Assembly (NCBI GenBank): GCA_026315105.1
Contig: CM048745.1
Span: 279,821,247-279,885,246, forward strand
Direction: 5' to 3'
Origin: Locusta migratoria
Taxonomy: Eukaryota; Arthropoda; Insecta; Orthoptera; Acrididae
DNA length: 64,000 nucleotides
Both the position numbers and the translations under genes were made by a program. Positions within the stretch are counted from its first letter, which is position 1, and each line of letters starts with the position of its first letter. This document shows positions 20,229 to 30,639 of the stretch, piece by piece. The notes under the pieces are model-generated. The model saw nothing but the letters and a program-made list of their open reading frames with translations, was not told the origin of the DNA and searched no databases.

Positions 20229-21020
20229 CATCTTATATGTATATCTGTATATGTTTCGGACTATTGCATCAGCATACTCTGGAAGTAACGTAATTGGTAT
20301 ACAATCTGCACCGGAAATTTGCTTGTGTTAAGAGACTTGAGCTACTGTACTACTCCAAGGGATATATATCTAAATAAAGCATATCGGCAGTTGTTCTTAA
20401 TTGGAATTCTTGAGTATTTACTACGTCTTCTTTGGTGAAGGAATTTGGGAAAGGTATGTACTGTAACATCGCTTCAGCAGCGCTGTGTCACCATTGGTAA
20501 AGAGCAGTGAAGGTATTGCTTGTGTCTTGCACCTAGTATACTTAACATACGTCCAGCATTTCTGTTGCTTTTCTACCAAATTACGAGACAAGGTTTCGTT
20601 GTGGAAACTGTGAAGGCCACACTAAATTTCGAGTTTCAGTACGACTGTCTCCTTTTTCCGCGGGTGTTATTTTAAGCGTGGTTTCGTACGTCCGAGGTGA
20701 AACGTGCGCGAGACGTAAAGGAGTGAAGAAAGTGTCAGACCGGTGGAGAGTGCGGTGGTTTTAAGAGACGCGTGGAATGCGAGAGTAGAGGCAGAGGATG
20801 AGGTGTCCGCATCGTATCCGGCTGTGTTGCGGCTGCCAGCGCAACCAGCTGTGCCGCGAATCCGGGTGAAGGCGGCCCCGCGGCCTTGACCCCTCGCTTC
20901 CGCCTGCGCCTGACGTCACCCGCCACGCGCTCTGTTTGTAAACACGGGGTGCTTCACATCCTCAGTGTGAGTGCACTACACAAACGAACCGTAGTCGCTG
21001 CACTAGCCATACGTAACCTA
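20229..21020. other. No recognised gene; CpG-rich block with CRE-like site
   Basis: 20229-20640 has no recognised content. 20640-20960 is CpG-rich and contains TGACGTCA at 20911-20918, a perfect palindromic CRE/ATF site. It could be an old promoter, but no exon with domain homology follows. Confidence 0.4.
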
Positions 21021-21025
21021 ACATG

Positions 21026-21170
21026 TACGGATGGCGGTTATAGCTGAAACAACCCGTTTTCGGTTCATCTCCAGACGTACCTTCTTGTAAGAAAAAAAAA
21101 GAAAAAAAAAGAAAAAAATAATAATAAATAAAAATTAAAAAACGCCCAATATAACCGGTTTTCGTTTTCT
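21026..21170 (+). mobile_element. hAT 5' terminal fragment
   Basis: TACGGATGGCGGTTATAGC and GGTTTTCGGTTCATCTCC-like words match the left end of the hAT at 60416 (TAGGGATGTCGGTTATTGC). An A-rich tract interrupts it. It stops at the start of repeat R2. Confidence 0.6.
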
Positions 21171-22200
21171 TTGGCCCACATTAGGTTACGGTAGTGACAC
21201 TAAAAGTGGGCCTTTGCGATCGTCTTTTGACAGTTCGAAATTTAAATGAAAATAACGGCTGAACCATTCATCTGACACGAAAATTGAATAACCGAATTTG
21301 TAGAGGGGAAAATTCTCTACAACTTTGCTCTCTTATGTCTTTTTTCAAATCTCGTAGGGTTTCAGAGATATTTTCAAAAATAACGCCGATTTTGGGATGC
21401 GTGTCTGTCTGTACGTAACGTGTTCCCTGTTTTTAAGACGAACCGTTCAACCGATCAGCACCAAATATTACAGACATAATTGTAGGCCGCCAGAGACCAG
21501 AACCTCCCTTTTTCAAATTTTGCGGACAAAAAATACGGTATTAATACCAAAAAGAGCCGTTTGTAATGCAATTGTAATTGCAAATAAACCGTTCATCTGA
21601 CGCGAAAATTGAATAAACGAATTTTTAGAGGAGTAAATTCTCTACAACTTTGTTCCCTTATGTTTTTTTCATATCTCGTATCGTTTGAGAGATATTCGCA
21701 AAAATAACGAAGATTTGACACCCTCCGTTGAATTAACGAAAACCAGCCGTTCGGAGATGTCACGTGACATTCCTCGCCCAGAACATTCTCTGGCATACGC
21801 CATCTTGCGTTGCGTATTTGATGATTTTCTTATTGTAACTTACACGCTGTCATTTCAAAGCAATGGCGCACTGAAGAATTAACAAAAGCAAATCGTTCTT
21901 CGTACGATAAATGATAATCTAGTGTCTACAAATGCCATATTAGCATCAGTTAACAACGGTCACCAATAGTATGAGATTAAAGAGCCCAAGTATTCATTGA
22001 TGGCCGTAGTGTAGTGGGCAATGCGTTGGACTATGATGTTGAAGGTCAGTGATTCGGAACCCGCAACTACTTATATTTTCCTTTCCTAAAAGGATTTCAG
22101 ACACTCTTATTAATTAAATTTCATTATTATTTTGGTCCAAAATGTTGGCAAAAACTTATAAAACTACAAATTTAAAGTGTGCCGTAAAACACGTCAGTGC
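21171..22200 (+). repeat. Repeat R2, copy 1 (probable DNA transposon)
   Basis: Starts TTGGCCCACATTAGGTTACGG with an internal hairpin partner AAAGTGGGCC, runs through repeated 'GACGAACCGTTCAACCGATC' and 'CTCTACAACTTTG' blocks, and ends CTACAAATTTAAAGTG...GCGATTTTTTTA. It matches the reverse of 32965-34142 and parts of 41103-41535 and 63611-64000. It carries a tRNA-like module at 22002-22065. No transposase. Confidence 0.7.
22002..22065 (+). promoter_or_regulatory. tRNA-like (pol III promoter-like) module within R2
   Basis: GTAGTGTAGTGGGCAATGCG resembles an A-box region and GTCAGTGATTCGGAACCCG a B-box region. The copies at 33110-33185 and 41345-41415 keep the module and are closer to consensus (TAGCGTAGTGG and GGTTCGGAACC at 33 kb). 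Confidence 0.5.
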
Positions 22201-22204
22201 GATT

Positions 22205-23072
22205 TTTTTATTGCTGATGCTATTCACTTTGTACATTGAGCAGGTTATAAAGGAAAGCAAGGAGAAATTTGGAGAAGGAATTAAAGTTCAGGGTGAAGAA
22301 ATAAAAACATTGCGTTTTGCTGATGACGTAATTCTGTCAGAGACAGCAAAGGACCTGGAATAGCAGTTGAACGGAATGGACAATGTGTTGAAAGGGGCGT
22401 ATAAAATGAACATTAACTAGAGCAAAACGAGGGTAATGGAATGCAGTCTAAGAAAATCGGGCGATACTGAAGGAATTAGATTAGGTGACGAATAGATGAG
22501 TTTTGTTACTTGGGCAATAAAAAAAACATGAGATGGTCGCTGAACAGAGGATATAAAATGCAAAATGGCAATGAGAAGAAAAGCATTTTTGAAAAAGAGA
22601 AACTTGCTAACATCGAATATTATTTAACAAGTACTTTCTGAAGGCATTTGTGTAGCGTGTTGTCTTGTATGGAAGTGAAACGTGGACGATAAGCAGTGCA
22701 GACAAGAAGAGGATTGAGGTTTTGGAAATGTGGTGCTACAGAAGAATGCTGAAGATTAGGTGGATGGATCGCGTAACTAATGAGGAGGTACTGAACAGAA
22801 TTGGGGAGAAAAGGAGTTTCTGGCATACCTTGACTAAAAGAAGGGATCGATTGGTAGGACACAGTCTTAGACATCAAAGAATAGTGAATTTAGCATTGGA
22901 GGGTAGTGTGTGGGGTAAAATTCGCAGAGGGAGACCAAGAAACGAATACAGTAAACAGATTCAAATGGATGTGGGTTGCGGGTCTTATGACGACATTAAG
23001 ACATTTGCTCAGGATAGAGTACGGTGGAGAGCTGCATCAAACCAGTCTCCGGACTGAAGACCACAACAACAT
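22205..23072 (+). mobile_element. LINE-A 3' part with reverse-transcriptase palm and C-terminus
   Basis: The translation begins in the RT palm: TLYIEQVIKESKEKF, then LRFADDVILSET with the catalytic FADD at about 22315-22326. After several stops it continues with a long open stretch, EMWCYRRMLKIRWMDRVTNEEV ... RRDRLVGHSLRHQRIVNLALEG, the LINE-A C-terminal region. The end CCAGTCTCCGGACTGAAGACC is the sense form of the 3' end seen antisense elsewhere. This is the best-preserved LINE-A copy here but is not functional. Confidence 0.85.
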
Positions 23073-23219
23073 TAACAACATTTCCAGTAACAAATGTAGA
23101 ATCAAAAGATGAATAATTGTACGACTTCCTCACACTTTTGCTTTGTACTTTTCTTCAAAGTATGAAGATTGGAAGTATCTGGTAAAATAGGAGAGTGAAA
23201 CAGAACTTAGTCGTCGTTA

Positions 23220-23690
23220 ACGTTATTAAACAGTGCTATAAGGGACGGTGTAAAAATGCAAAGGCCACAGGTGGAGATGCGGCTGTTATTTGTTTACGAG
23301 TTTGGAACTAGTCATGGTCAGAATCTAAATTCAGATGTTCAAACGTTTGTACATCTATCGTACGCAAGTGTTTGGTTATTAGTCCGTAGCTTACAAACTA
23401 CTTAAACTAAGGTAAACTAACCTAAGGACAACACAAACACCCATTCCCGACGGGAGACTCGAACCTCCGACGGCGAAAATCTAAACCTGGGGTAAAGTTT
23501 GATACAATTATATAACATCATGGCTCTGCTGAAGTATAGGGCTATCACGTTATACAATTGTATGAAACTCTGCCCCAGGTTTAGATCGTGATGATGTCGA
23601 GGTCCAATCGCGTAAATAAATAACAGCCCAATCGACACCTGTGGCCTTTACATTGGTATAGGGTCTCTGATAGCACTATTTAACAACGAA
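23220..23690. mobile_element. Foldback (MITE-like) element with nested SINE-B
   Basis: Arms AACAGTGCTATAAGGGACGG ... AAAGGCCACAGGTG (left) and their inverted counterparts CACCTGTGGCCTTTACATTGG ... ATAGCACTATT (right) pair across the element, as do TCTAAACCTGGGG (23481) and CCCCAGGTTTAGA (23574). Excluding the SINE the unit is ~320 bp, almost all hairpin. No coding capacity. Confidence 0.75.
23330..23477 (-). mobile_element. SINE-B, 5'-truncated, nested in foldback
   Basis: Eight-base duplication AATCTAAA (23322-23329, 23478-23485). Reverse SINE-B body and B-box GGAGGTTCGAGTC are present; the head beyond the B-box is missing. Confidence 0.75.
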
Positions 23691-24157
23691 ATCTGAAAAT
23701 GGGTGCATACTTACTTGGTAACTTCATGTTTCATTAAGAACTTGGCCGGCCTAAGTTCGTTGCTTTTATCGAAATCACTGTGGGGTTGACTACTCCACAA
23801 AAATAAATAAATAAAATAAAAAATCACTAGTTTTCTCCAACTGATTCTGAATCTCGGCTAAAAAATCATGTTGTAATCAAGAATCACATCACTGTTTGGG
23901 CACTGCGAATAACAGTACTAAAGAGTGACAATCGAAGTTGGCGAATCCTGTCTTTCATGTTAAGTTGGCTGTTTTCAAGGGCTACAAACAGTTACAGGAA
24001 TATAACGTAGACGCAGGCAACATATAAGTTTTGTTATTATTTTTTAAATTTTTTAAAGTTTTAATCAACGCGAGACAGAAGTACCAACGCACTGTTTTTG
24101 ATGACCCAATAGTAAAAGTAGTCAAGACCACAATATCAGTTATTTATTAAAAAAGCG

Positions 24158-24185
24158 CTTTCGGTATTTAGTCGGCCATCGTCAG
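24158..24185 (-). ncRNA. Hammerhead-like core, left arm
   Basis: Reverse strand: CTGACGA, TGGCCGACTAAATACC, GAAAG. CUGANGA and GAAA are both intact; helix II is short (GG/CC). Confidence 0.5.
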
Positions 24186-24223
24186 ATTAAGAGCACCATT
24201 TCCAACCAAATGGTGCTATTAAC

Positions 24224-24253
24224 CCGAGGACGGCCGGCTAAATGCACCGAAAC
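24224..24253 (+). ncRNA. Degenerate hammerhead-like core, right arm
   Basis: CCGAGGA replaces CUGANGA (U to C), followed by CGGCCGGCTAAATGCACC and GAAAC. Paralogous to the left-arm core but with a damaged catalytic box. Confidence 0.4.
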
Positions 24254-24439
24254 TGGTAATTTTAATAAATGACAGTTTTGCGATCGTAAATTGTTTTTAC
24301 TATTTGATTATTTCTATTTATATCATAGACTATGAATGAATTCCTGAGTTCCTAATTTAGTACTGTTGCCATAACATTCGTTACCTCATATTATTTTATA
24401 GAAACGACAGACAAATACAAAGTATTCCAGATTCGGGGT

Positions 24440-24890
24440 GTTGCTATTTAAAACACTGCCGTGTGACAAGACGGAGGCTAGTCTTGTACGTGCATACGCG
24501 TCGTCTAATAGGTCACGCCACAAGACAACAGCTGCACTGAAGCCTCAACGTCAGCTGTACCAGTTCTTATGCCACGCGTTGTTGCTAGTTTATGATTCGG
24601 GATTGTTCTTAAATTATCACAGACAGCATTTCCTAGTTTCTGCGACAACCTAATATTTCACAGCTGGGGAAATTTTAGTTATAAATATTACTTGTTATCA
24701 TTTTTTGTTCAATTATTTAAATCAATTTAGAAGCACTACTATAGAAAGGGTCATACCGGTGTTTTAGCCCGGTTATTTACAATAACTAAAATATCCGGTT
24801 ACAATCTACACCAAATAAATACTGAAAAAGCGGTGATTCAGAACGTAAGTACCGGTATTGGTTTTAACCGGTTGGTTTTTCCGACCCCTA
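24440..24890 (-). mobile_element. hAT 3'-end copy, truncated
   Basis: Matches 61600-62080: AAGACGGAGGCTAGTCTTGTAC, GCGTCGTCTAATAGG, GGGATTGTTCTTAAATTAT, CAACCTAATATTTCACAGC, then GGTTTTAACCGG and a decayed terminus CCGACCCCTA (CCCATCCCTA in the full copy). The left end is absent, so it is a partial non-autonomous copy. Confidence 0.75.
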
Positions 24891-25785
24891 ATAGAGTATA
24901 GATACCTATGGAGTGAGTATTAGTATGCGCTCTAGTGCACTTACCGCACAGTGTATGTCGAGCGATAGTACTTTGCTAGTTACACGCATATACCCTTCAG
25001 AACTATCGTAAGACTTTGGTTATATATTTATAGACCTCTTAAAAATCTGCAACCTTGGACGAAGTCTATTTGAACGCTCAAAAGTTGGGACTATTATTCT
25101 TTTTAGAGTTCAAGTTGAGATCCCAAGTTATTTACGTTTTTTCCAGTTTGCTTTGAAAAAATTAAAATAAAATCACAAATATGGTAATATCAACACGTAC
25201 TAGCATCTGGCACTTCATAGTTTCATTTTGTTGATGAAACTTGCGGCAACAGATACTGTGGAAAATCAAAAAATGTTGCCGCAGAACGCTTTTGAATACT
25301 TTATAGGGAAGACACCCTTCCCCCCCCCTTTTTTTTTTTTTTTTTGCAACCACATTTTAACTGTTCATCTTTCGGGAACTAAAATACAAAACTCACATAA
25401 TGTGGGAAACTGTATCATACAGAATTACTTAGAAACCCACAAGGGACTGAGAACCTGTATGAAACGGAGGGAAATAATCAGTCATGCACAAATTTTATCT
25501 GCCGTTGATGTGGGACCAATGTGTTTACACATACTGGCGGTTAACTCAGACATGCTTAATAATTATAAAACACTGTTTTCGTAAACAAGCGGTAACAGTG
25601 TAAAACCGTATAATAACGTTTATCGTAATTTTTCAACTTTTGCAGTACCTCATATGAATACGACATTTATAAGTAGACCTGGTTCGTACATGCCTATGAA
25701 AAGTGTCTGATTCTCCTTTCACGTACTTTCCCTTGAACCCGTAGCAGAACAATACTCCACCATAGTTCCTCCGGAAGCATGGGTC
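24891..25785. other. No recognised feature
   Basis: AT-rich; contains a C9T18-like run at about 25318-25346. The open frame at 25228-25584 crosses this run and shows no domain. Confidence 0.45.
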
Positions 25786-25787
25786 CG

Positions 25788-25972
25788 TGGCTCAGGGCTA
25801 AAGTGTAATGCTACACATTCGAACGTCATGGGTTCGATCACCGGTCGAATCCAGATTTTAACGGTTACACATCAGTTAACAATATCGTTTATGATGAAGG
25901 ATGCCGTACTACACCGCGCGGTGTGAAAGCTACGTTAAATTGTATAAGTCAGTTTAAAGAACGGAATACAAA
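25788..25972 (+). mobile_element. SINE-C with tRNA-like head
   Basis: Head GGGTCCGTGGCTCAGGGCT (A-box-like) and GGGTTCGATCACCGG (B-box-like), then the body shared with 866-1033 up to GAACGGAATACA. The most complete of the two SINE-C copies. Confidence 0.65.
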
Positions 25973-26300
25973 ATCCGAACAAGACCACGCCTTGTACAGC
26001 GCTATGATGTTCAAAACAATCAGCTTCCAACATCCAGAAATGTATGTAAAACAGGACAAATATGTATAATATCAAATGTTCGCTACTATCACAATCCGCA
26101 AAGAAACAGCGTCGTCCCAATACCACGTGACTAGCCGGGTCAAATGTTGCGAACATGCTCAATTCATAGATAATTATACTGAATGTAACCCACCTACGAC
26201 GTTAGACGAAATGCGGGGTTTAGCATCTGTTTTTTTTTTTTTTTCTTTTTTTACCAGTATGGATGAAAGTTAAAAACTGATTCCGTAAAGATAATATCCT

Positions 26301-26427
26301 CAAATGTTCAAATTTTTGTAAATCTAAGGAACTGAGCTACGAGAGAGAGAGGACTCGAACCCCCGACGGCCAGCAACCGCGCGCTCCACAGCAAGGCGGC
26401 TTAGAACTCTCGGCCACTCCACCGCGG
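26301..26427 (-). mobile_element. SINE-B with internal deletion
   Basis: Tail CAAATGTTCAAATTTTTG joins directly to GGACTCGAACCCCCGACGG (reverse B-box) and the head CACTCCACCGCGG. The middle of the body is replaced by a short GA run. Confidence 0.7.
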
Positions 26428-26429
26428 TG

Positions 26430-26920
26430 ATAAAATTCTCACTGGGCGAAGTCCATCACAGATAATCCTGACTGGCACTTATACTACACATAAATAACGT
26501 AGAGGATGAGATTCTCGCTTATTTGTACGACTAGTATACAACACACTCGTAAATAATCTGTCTAGATACCGCAATAAAACCTAAGGTTTTCTCCCTGCTA
26601 AAAGGAATCATAAATAAATTAGTCCACTTCACTAAACTTTACGAGTCCTCTGGTGTGCGCACCTTCTCTGTGGCTGGTATAACAGGGTTACGATCTGTCA
26701 GCGTGCCAAGCCTAACTGCCGCCCTGTGCGAGCCAAAAATGCCGCAACACACCATTAAAATAAACAAAATTGTGTAATGTTAAAATCTGTAAATTTCTGG
26801 TGTGTGTGTGGGAACTCGACTTAAAAAGTTAGTCATAATTTCAATCGATCTGTGTGTAATTTAACTGCAAGCTCTCGCTCAATTGATTTTTTGCAAGTTG
26901 TCTTAAACGAGTTTCATGGA
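26430..26920. other. No recognised feature
   Basis: AT-rich unique-looking sequence; no repeat or domain seen. Confidence 0.4.
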
Positions 26921-26924
26921 ATAT

Positions 26925-27010
26925 TTCAGAAAGGGTACTTAGCGACTGACAACAAACTTCACAGATCATTTTAAACCTCTTCGAAACTTTTTCTCGCAGA
27001 CAGCCTGTCG
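26925..27010 (+). repeat. R1 fragment
   Basis: GTACTTAGCGACTGACAACAA and AAACCT...GAAACTTTTTCTCGC match the core of R1 at 6115-6175. Short and diverged. Confidence 0.5.
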
Positions 27011-27199
27011 GGCGGACAGTTCTCAGGAAAATAATGAAAACAAAATGGAGCACATGGGAGATTCTAACGTGGATCTCCCACTTTGCTGTACAACGCTGCG
27101 AGCACACAATCAAGATACCGTAGCTGTCCCATTTCGCTCTATGTTGCACATCTTCAGTACGGATAGTTCTCATTTTATATTTTGCTTCTTTTGATACAG

Positions 27200-27500
27200 T
27201 TCATACGCTTTCTTCTTGTTTCCATGCTTGATCCGTGTTCAGTTTTTGATAGGCTATCCACTGGATCATCTTTCCACTGAAGTTGAAGGAGTTGGGGGAA
27301 TGGTTGGTTTCCTTTGGGAGAAGAGTACTTTCGTCAGCAAATCTGATTACTGGTAATATTTCACCATGAATTTTCATACCGCGGTTGAACTTCCCGCCTT
27401 TGGTTAATTGAACTGTATACTGAACAATACGAATGTGTATCTCTGTGTCAAACTCTCCTTAACTTCAGCACTCAGTTCTTGATCTTCCGCGCCTATTGTC
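27200..27500 (-). pseudogene. LINE reverse-transcriptase palm remnant
   Basis: Reverse translation gives GGKFNRGMKIHGEILPVIRFADESTLL, which includes G-x-KIxGE-x-L-x-x-IRFAD(D/E), the palm motif of LINE reverse transcriptases; the second catalytic Asp is Glu. Heavily decayed, no flanking ORF. Confidence 0.5.
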
Positions 27501-27559
27501 CTCTCTTCGTTCTTGCTTTTTATTCATATTGTATATTTCCCTGACTATTTATTCGCAGT

Positions 27560-28105
27560 TGTTTGTCCTTGATATTGTTTGGATGATCTTTTCCAAAAGT
27601 CTGATAGTTTGTCTCCAGTCAATTGAGTGTACACCCCAATTTATCTCACATCTTTTACTGACCACTATTTACCTTCTTCGTTCGTCGATCAACTGAAGGA
27701 TTTATTCCGCTATCCTAGAGGAGGATAGGAATGGCATTGACATAAGCGTATGTCTGTGTGTTGATGACTTTTTTTTCCCAGATCTAGAAATAATAAAAGT
27801 TACATCCTTTCAGGGGATTTTGCACAAATACTTCGCTTCATTGTGTTGAAAGGAAAATGGGTGAAGGGGGAGTTGAAGGGAGATGACGTCCCATGATGGA
27901 TGAGAGAGCTTGTACTTGACTTCTGTGATGTTATGATTATTCACGTGATGTGGACGTGATATATTTCATGACCTTCAGCAGACTATTGAGTGTACGACAA
28001 TATATAATTCTCCCAGTACAAAAGATCACCAATTTCTGAGGCGATGGGAAAAGTTGGACGAACTCGTGTACCTCTCAGCTACACCGATACAAATTTTATG
28101 TAAGT
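27560..28105. other. No recognised feature
   Basis: AT-rich with short frames only. Confidence 0.4.
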
Positions 28106-28360
28106 ATACAAGTATGATAGTTGTCTCGGCGGATGTTTCATAACGTTGTCACTCTTCATCTTCATACTCATTTACATACATATATCTTAATATATATAAT
28201 AATTGAGGTGTTGGTGCCTATATTTCACTCTGCAGCCAAAAGTACACATCGCAAACGAATAGTGTTTGTATGTGATAGCAGATATCAGTCTCCCATTGTG
28301 GACTATGGTTGTAGAGGGTTAATAACGATAAGGGGGTGAAGATATGGGAGTTGAAAGTTT

Positions 28361-29003
28361 TTGTTGTTGTTATGGTCTTCAGTCCGGAGACTGGTTTGAT
28401 GCAAATGTTCAAATGTTTGTAAAGTCTATGGGACTTAACTACGGGGCTATCAGTCCCTAAACTTACGAACTACTTATGAACTACTTACGAACTAGGACGG
28501 CACAAATATCCATGCCCGAGGGGGGATTCGAACCCCCGACCGTAGTGGCCGTGCGGACCGTGACTGGAGCGCCTTAGTCCCCTCGGCCACCGCGGCCGGC
28601 TGGTTTGATGCAGCTCTCCACACTACTCTATCCTGAGCAAGCCTTTTCATCTCCTCATAAGAACGGCAACCCACATCCACTTGAATCTGTTTACTATACG
28701 CGTCTCTTTGTCTCCCTCTGCGATTTTTACCCCACACACTTCCCTCCAATGCTAAATTTACGATTACCCGATGTCTAAGAATGTGTCCTACCAAGCGATC
28801 CCTTCTTTTAGTCAGGGTATGCCAAAAATTCTTTTTCTCACCAATTCTGTTCAGTACCTCTTCATTAGTTATGCATTCTTCTGTAGCACCACATTTCAAA
28901 AGCCTCTATCCTCTTCCTGTCCGCACTGCTTATCGTCCATGTTTCACTCCCGTACAAGGCAACACTCCACACAAATGCCTTCAGAAAAGACTTCTTTAGA
29001 AAG
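28361..29003 (-). mobile_element. LINE-A 3' fragment, nested in repeat E
   Basis: Plus strand begins TGTTATGGTCTTCAGTCCGG (3' end) and runs to the antisense of the EMWCYRR region. Reverse translation: TNEEVLNRIGEKKNFWHTL, LVGHILRHRVIVNLALEG. Flanked by GAAAGTT-like sequence of repeat E on both sides. Among the least decayed LINE-A pieces. Confidence 0.85.
28404..28599 (-). mobile_element. SINE-A, full length, nested in LINE-A
   Basis: Thirteen-base duplication CTGGTTTGATGCA (28391-28403, 28600-28612), which is the LINE-A 3' end itself. Perfect head GGCCGGCCGCGG... and boxes. Confidence 0.94.
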
Positions 29004-29354
29004 TTACAGAGTTATATAAAATACTACGTGTAGGTGTCAATAATTTGCTCTCCAGCGAAAACTACATAATGGGGACGAACGATCTCTGTGTTGTTGTTAT
29101 ACAAAGTCTCCCGTTGTACACCATAGCAGTTCCGTGTCGATAGCTATTAGAGGGTGGAAGATATGGTGGCTGAAAGTCGTCAGCTTATAAAAAATTCGGA
29201 CTGAAGGCCAGCAATGACTTGACACTATAATAGCAAAGAAGTTATATATAGCGAAACGTGATGCACATTCTTCAGTTGTTTTTCTGAAACAAGCGTACGA
29301 ATACAGAAAAATAAAGTGAATATTGCAGTTTGAAAAGTGAAACTACCAACAAAG

Positions 29355-29483
29355 ATGCCAAAGCGTAAGAAAGAAATTTCGCGTTCTCGATTCGTTTCTA
29401 AAAGACAGAATACGGCGCTGAAAAGTGAATCTACAGACGATAGATACTTGAAATTTCTAGATGTTGTTTTTCTTAAATTGTAG
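29355..29483 (+). CDS. Short basic ORF in repeat E (unknown)
   Basis: ATG at 29355 opens a 42-codon frame starting MPKRKKEISRSRF, rich in Lys/Arg, ending TAG at 29481-29483. The second copy (53424) keeps ATG and MPKRKK but stops after 8 codons. The preceding ~250 bases, including a TATA-like run, are conserved between copies. It may be the start of a transposon protein whose remainder was lost. Function unknown. Confidence 0.3.
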   Translation: MPKRKKEISRSRFVSKRQNTALKSESTDDRYLKFLDVVFLKL

Positions 29484-29787
29484 GCATCAGCGGTTTTTCG
29501 ATATTCTCATCCCTAAAGGGGTGAAATAGGAGATGAACTTTTTTTTTTGTAAATATGTTACTATTAAACAATTTTGAAACAAGAAATACGAAACTACGTG
29601 TATAGGTTTTCGATTGGAATTTTAAAAACACGTCTTTCGATATTTTTGGAAATTCAACCATTAAGCGGGTGAAATAAGGACAAATCTTTTAAGGGTGCTA
29701 CTAAGACTATTTTGATGCTAGAAATGGAAACATTTGGATTTGGAACCATGGCTGAAATTTAAAAAAAAAAATTGTTTCGAGATGTTT

Positions 29788-29999
29788 AAAAAAAAAAAAA
29801 AATATGTTCAAATGTTTGTAGAGATTATGAGACTTAACTGCGGGGTCATCAGTCCCTAAACTTACAAACTACTTATGAACTAGCTAATACTAAGGACGGC
29901 ACAAATATCCATGCCCGAGGGGGGATTCGAACCCCCGACCCTACTGGCCGTGCAGACTGTGACTGGTGCGCCGCAAAACGCTCGGCCACCGCGGCCGGC
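29788..29999 (-). mobile_element. SINE-A, nested in repeat E
   Basis: Duplication GAGATGTTT (29779-29787, 30000-30008). Unusually long A/T tail of 17 bases after the body, suggesting a recent insertion with a long poly(A). Confidence 0.88.
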
Positions 30000-30329
30000 G
30001 AGATGTTTTGAATTCTGCCTACAATGGTGCAGTAGGGGGTGGCAAGATGTATCAAAATACTTGATTAGGAAAGCTTTTTAAAGCCAAATCTATGAAAATT
30101 TATATTTAGAAGTAGAAGTAACCAATGCAGACCATCCATTCTACGGTTGCGAAGTAGCAGGAAATAAGGTAGTCTTTTTCCCCCCACTCTTAATCTTTGT
30201 ATTTAAAAATTAAGTATAAGTGTCGGTGAGAAGAATGAAAATTACAGGATGCAGTCATGGAGCGTTATATTCTGGAGTATCATTTCTTTTCCTTGATATG
30301 GAGCTTTTGGAGCGGTATGCATGGACCAA

Positions 30330-30578
30330 AGTGATGATGATGATGTCGTGTGGCATTCTTGCCCGTTAGACACCAGCAGGGGTCGTGTTTGGTCTGCCTG
30401 GTGGAAGTCTTCAAGGGACGCCATTTGGACGACTTGCGCATCGATGGTGATGAAATGATGAGGACGACACAACACTCAGTTTCCGAGTGTAGCAAATCTC
30501 CAACCCGATCGGGAATCGAACACGGCTCCCCTACGTGGCAATCTACCACACCGTCCACTGGAGTACGGAGGCGGACTG
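30330..30578 (-). mobile_element. SINE-H, longer copy
   Basis: Matches 13722-13955: GTTAGACACCAGCAGGGGTCG, GATGGTGATGAAATGATGA, GGGAATCGAACACGG (reverse B-box), GAGTACGGAGGC (reverse A-box end). Begins with a GATGATGAT microsatellite that would be its 3' tail. Confidence 0.6.
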
Positions 30579-30639
30579 TGTCCAAAGCGGAGCAGTGCGA
30601 TAGTGCTCTTATTCCTGATGTGTGAGATCAGATCCCCGA

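Larger units (their letters stand above)
24110..24290. mobile_element. Foldback element carrying two opposed hammerhead-like cores
   Basis: Left arm ATTTATTAAAAAAGCGCTTTCGG and right arm CCGAAACTGGTAATTTTAATAAAT are inverted partners, with the central hairpin GCACCATTT...AAATGGTGC. Each arm contains a hammerhead-like core on its own strand. Resembles paired PLE terminal pieces. Confidence 0.6.
28110..30175 (+). repeat. Repeat E, longest copy, with nested LINE and SINEs
   Basis: The 5' block (28200-28355) and the block 29010-29370 match 52965-53445; the 3' block (29620-29780, 30000-30170) matches 17540-17880. It includes a TATATA-rich segment (TTATATATAGCGAAAC) upstream of a conserved ATG at 29355. 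A LINE-A and two SINE-As interrupt it. Class unknown; a Helitron-like or other element leader is possible. Confidence 0.6.
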
